Made by a program: the position numbers and the translations under genes. This document shows positions 4,876 to 6,279 of a stretch of DNA of 6,279 nucleotides, in pieces (the first letter of the stretch is position 1; each line of letters opens with the position of its first letter). The DNA comes from a bacterium Ga0077546 (GTDB lineage: Bacteria > Cyanobacteriota > Vampirovibrionia > Obscuribacterales > Obscuribacteraceae), in the NCBI GenBank assembly GCA_001464165.1, contig LNEX01000378.1:1-6279 (forward strand), given 5' to 3'. Under the pieces are notes generated by a model. That model worked only from the letters and a program-made list of their open reading frames with translations. It searched no databases and was not told the DNA's origin.

Positions 4876-6084
4876 GTGCTTACTGACGATAAAAATTTGC
4901 GCACAGGCAAAACACTCTGGCGCTCAATGCGCGTGCCAACAATATCCACCGAGAAGCTGACCAAAGATCAAAAGGCTGACGTTGTAGTCATCGGCGCTGG
5001 CATTACAGGTGCCATGGCAGCCAGTCAGCTCAGTGCAGCCGGTTTCTCACTAATTCTACTCGACCGGCGCGGGCCGTTGAAGGGCGCGACTTCTGCAACA
5101 ACGGCCCTACTTCAATACGAGATTGATCAACCGCTGATCAAGTTGCGCAATCAAATAGGAGAGCCCAAGGCTGTGCGTGCCTGGCGACGGTCAAAACTAG
5201 CATTGGACAGCCTCGCTGCAAAAATACAATCACTAAAAATCGACTGCAGTCTGCGACAAGAAACGTCACTGTATATAGCTGGCAATATGCTCAATGCTGA
5301 AGCTCTCAAGCAAGAATGTCAGCTGAGAAACACTATTGGGTTATATACCGACTATCACACTCGCACATCACTATTTGACAATTTCAGTATCAGGCGTAAT
5401 GCCGCTCTTCAATCTTACGGCAATTTGACTGTTAATCCTCTTCAATTGGCTGGTGGCTTTTTGCTTGATGCCGTGCAGAATGGCAGCAAGATATTTGCAC
5501 CGGCAACAGCCGGAGACATTGAGTTTGGGAGACGGGGAGTAATTAGAATACGAACCAAAGAAGGTCCAACATTGTCAGCTCGATATGTAATCTATGCATC
5601 TGGATACGAGATACCGTCTTGCGTGAGTACTAGCAACACCATTCACTCGACATACGTCATTGCCACTCAACCCCAACCAACTAAACTCTGGCCAAAAAAA
5701 TGCTTGATCTGGGAAGCGTCAGATCCATATCTCTATGTTCGCACTACTGAAGACGGTCGGGTAATTTGCGGCGGCGAGGATGAAGACTTTGAAAACGAAG
5801 AAAAGCGCGACGCCTTGCTGACAAGTAAAACATCCAAATTAGAAAAAAAGCTAAGCACTTTGTTTCCGAACCTCAATCCAACTGCCGAGTTTGCTTGGTG
5901 TGGCTCATTTGGAGCCAGCAAAACAGGTCTACCTACAATCGGTGAAATTCCCGGCATGAAGAACTGCTTTTCAATAATGTCGTTCGGCGGCAACGGCATT
6001 ACCTACAGCAGTATCGCTGCAGAACTTCTGACCGCTCACCTCAGCGGCCAAGCAGACCCAGATGCCGACTTGTTTGAATTCTGA
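4876..6084 (+). CDS. FAD-dependent oxidoreductase, DAO family (glycine oxidase/PuuB-like fold)
   Basis: The first Rossmann strand ADVVVIGAGITGAMAA gives the GxGxxG dinucleotide motif, and the acidic residue that normally contacts the FAD ribose is the Asp in LILLDRRG. The segment TSATTALLQYEID, the later CLIWEASDPYLYVRTTEDGR and GGEDEDF, and the C-terminal GLPTIGEIPG plus FGGNGITYS are typical of DAO-type flavoproteins (PF01266). Relatives oxidise amines or amino acids, transferring hydride to FAD and often electrons to O2. No C-terminal Rieske domain is present, unlike some relatives. I placed the start at GTG 4876 because GGTGA lies 7 bases upstream and the typical N-terminus (GKTLWRS) follows soon after, giving 402 residues. 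A TTG at 4777 in the same frame would add 33 residues without a good ribosome-binding site. The gene follows the MNIO gene on the same strand and is probably in its operon. The substrate cannot be read from the sequence. Confidence 0.9.
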   Translation: MLTDDKNLRTGKTLWRSMRVPTISTEKLTKDQKADVVVIGAGITGAMAASQLSAAGFSLILLDRRGPLKGATSATTALLQYEIDQPLIKLRNQIGEPKAVRAWRRSKLALDSLAAKIQSLKIDCSLRQETSLYIAGNMLNAEALKQECQLRNTIGLYTDYHTRTSLFDNFSIRRNAALQSYGNLTVNPLQLAGGFLLDAVQNGSKIFAPATAGDIEFGRRGVIRIRTKEGPTLSARYVIYASGYEIPSCVSTSNTIHSTYVIATQPQPTKLWPKKCLIWEASDPYLYVRTTEDGRVICGGEDEDFENEEKRDALLTSKTSKLEKKLSTLFPNLNPTAEFAWCGSFGASKTGLPTIGEIPGMKNCFSIMSFGGNGITYSSIAAELLTAHLSGQADPDADLFEF

Positions 6085-6094
6085 ACTTGTTTGA
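6068..6094 (+). repeat. 10-bp direct repeat ACTTGTTTGA across the oxidoreductase stop codon
   Basis: ACTTGTTTGA occurs at 6068-6077 and again at 6085-6094, with a 17-base period. The first copy encodes the end of the oxidoreductase (DLFEF) and the second follows directly after its TGA stop. It could be a small slippage duplication of the gene end. No function is apparent. Confidence 0.6.
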
Positions 6095-6121
6095 GAACGC
6101 GCGCCAACTCGGTTTAGACAA

Positions 6122-6279
6122 TTAGCTACCCTTTCCAGCTTTCGGCAAGCGCACATAAAACGATGTGCCTTTGCCCACTTCACTAGCCACGGCTATTCTG
6201 CCACCATGAAGTTCAGTCAACGCCTTTGCAATTGATAGGCCTAAGCCACTGCCTTTTTTCTTGGTGGCATCACTGGTGC
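6122..6279 (-). CDS. Sensor histidine kinase, C-terminal fragment (ATPase domain; gene continues beyond window)
   Basis: On the reverse strand, the frame running from the window edge to TAA (6124-6122) encodes 51 residues forming the end of a HATPase_c kinase domain. The G2 box [12 protein letters not shown] and the following [19 protein letters not shown] are diagnostic of histidine kinases, where they bind ATP and complete the catalytic fold. RLPKAGKGS is the usual short tail after the last beta strand. The H-box, dimerisation and sensor regions are outside the window, so the signal and partner regulator cannot be named. The gene converges on the FAD oxidoreductase with 37 bases between stop codons. 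I see no clear terminator hairpin in that gap. Confidence 0.93.
   Translation of the reverse strand, partial: TSDATKKKGSGLGLSIAKALTELHGGRIAVASEVGKGTSFYVRLPKAGKGS

Noticed and set aside
4760..4945. Third forward frame across the junction, open for a long stretch
   Set aside because: It has no suitable start and an implausible composition (many scattered cysteines) and does not resemble any N-terminus of the flavoprotein family.
6085..6121. Intrinsic terminator between the oxidoreductase and histidine kinase genes
   Set aside because: The gap contains only a 3-base GAG/CTC pairing around a GC-rich centre and no T-run, which is too weak to call.
5733..6183. Reverse ORFs of 88 and 70 codons opposite the end of the oxidoreductase gene
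   Set aside because: They are antisense to strongly family-like flavoprotein sequence, and the second also overlaps the histidine kinase end in another frame.

Overview
This is a bacterial chromosome window with mixed-strand, tightly packed genes and moderate GC. It has seven gene-sized units: a response-regulator tail, a small secreted protein, a large reverse-strand esterase-like protein, a two-gene oxidative-enzyme operon (DUF692/MNIO enzyme plus FAD-dependent oxidoreductase), the tail of a reverse-strand histidine kinase, and at least one very short ORF at the operon junction. The MNIO protein reads most like the version I associate with cyanobacteria and relatives (SEHFGY, LLDLHN, RRDTHD, VILERIG). 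Together with the large unusual secreted-type proteins, this suggests Cyanobacteriota sensu lato, perhaps a non-photosynthetic melainabacterial lineage. That taxonomic guess is an inference and is weak.

Layout. 1-108 (+): last 35 codons of a LuxR/NarL-type helix-turn-helix regulator. 117-710 (+): a 197-residue exported helical protein starting with GTG, whose ribosome-binding site overlaps the regulator's stop codon; it ends in a CxxC motif. 707-736: an interrupted inverted repeat at the convergent junction. 749-3256 (-): an 835-residue protein with a CE1/LpqC-like esterase domain in the middle and two diverged copies of an unrecognised domain of about 115 residues on either side. 3257-3552: divergent intergenic region with a possible promoter. 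3553-4761 (+): MNIO enzyme that appears to begin at an ATC codon behind a strong Shine-Dalgarno sequence. 4758-4829 (+): a 23-codon ORF in ATGA overlap with the MNIO gene. 4876-6084 (+): FAD-dependent DAO-family oxidoreductase. 6122-6279 (-): C-terminal end of a sensor histidine kinase, cut by the window edge.

How they may work together. The MNIO and FAD enzymes are probably co-transcribed. Characterised MNIO enzymes oxidatively modify residues, mostly cysteines, in small peptides, usually with a partner protein. No typical precursor or separate partner gene is evident here. The MNIO gene instead carries an extra helical C-terminal region of roughly 95 residues, and the only small ORF inside the operon is the 23-codon one. 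The pairing with a flavin oxidoreductase, the start-codon problems in three adjacent genes, and the duplicated domain around the esterase are the parts that deserve a second look.
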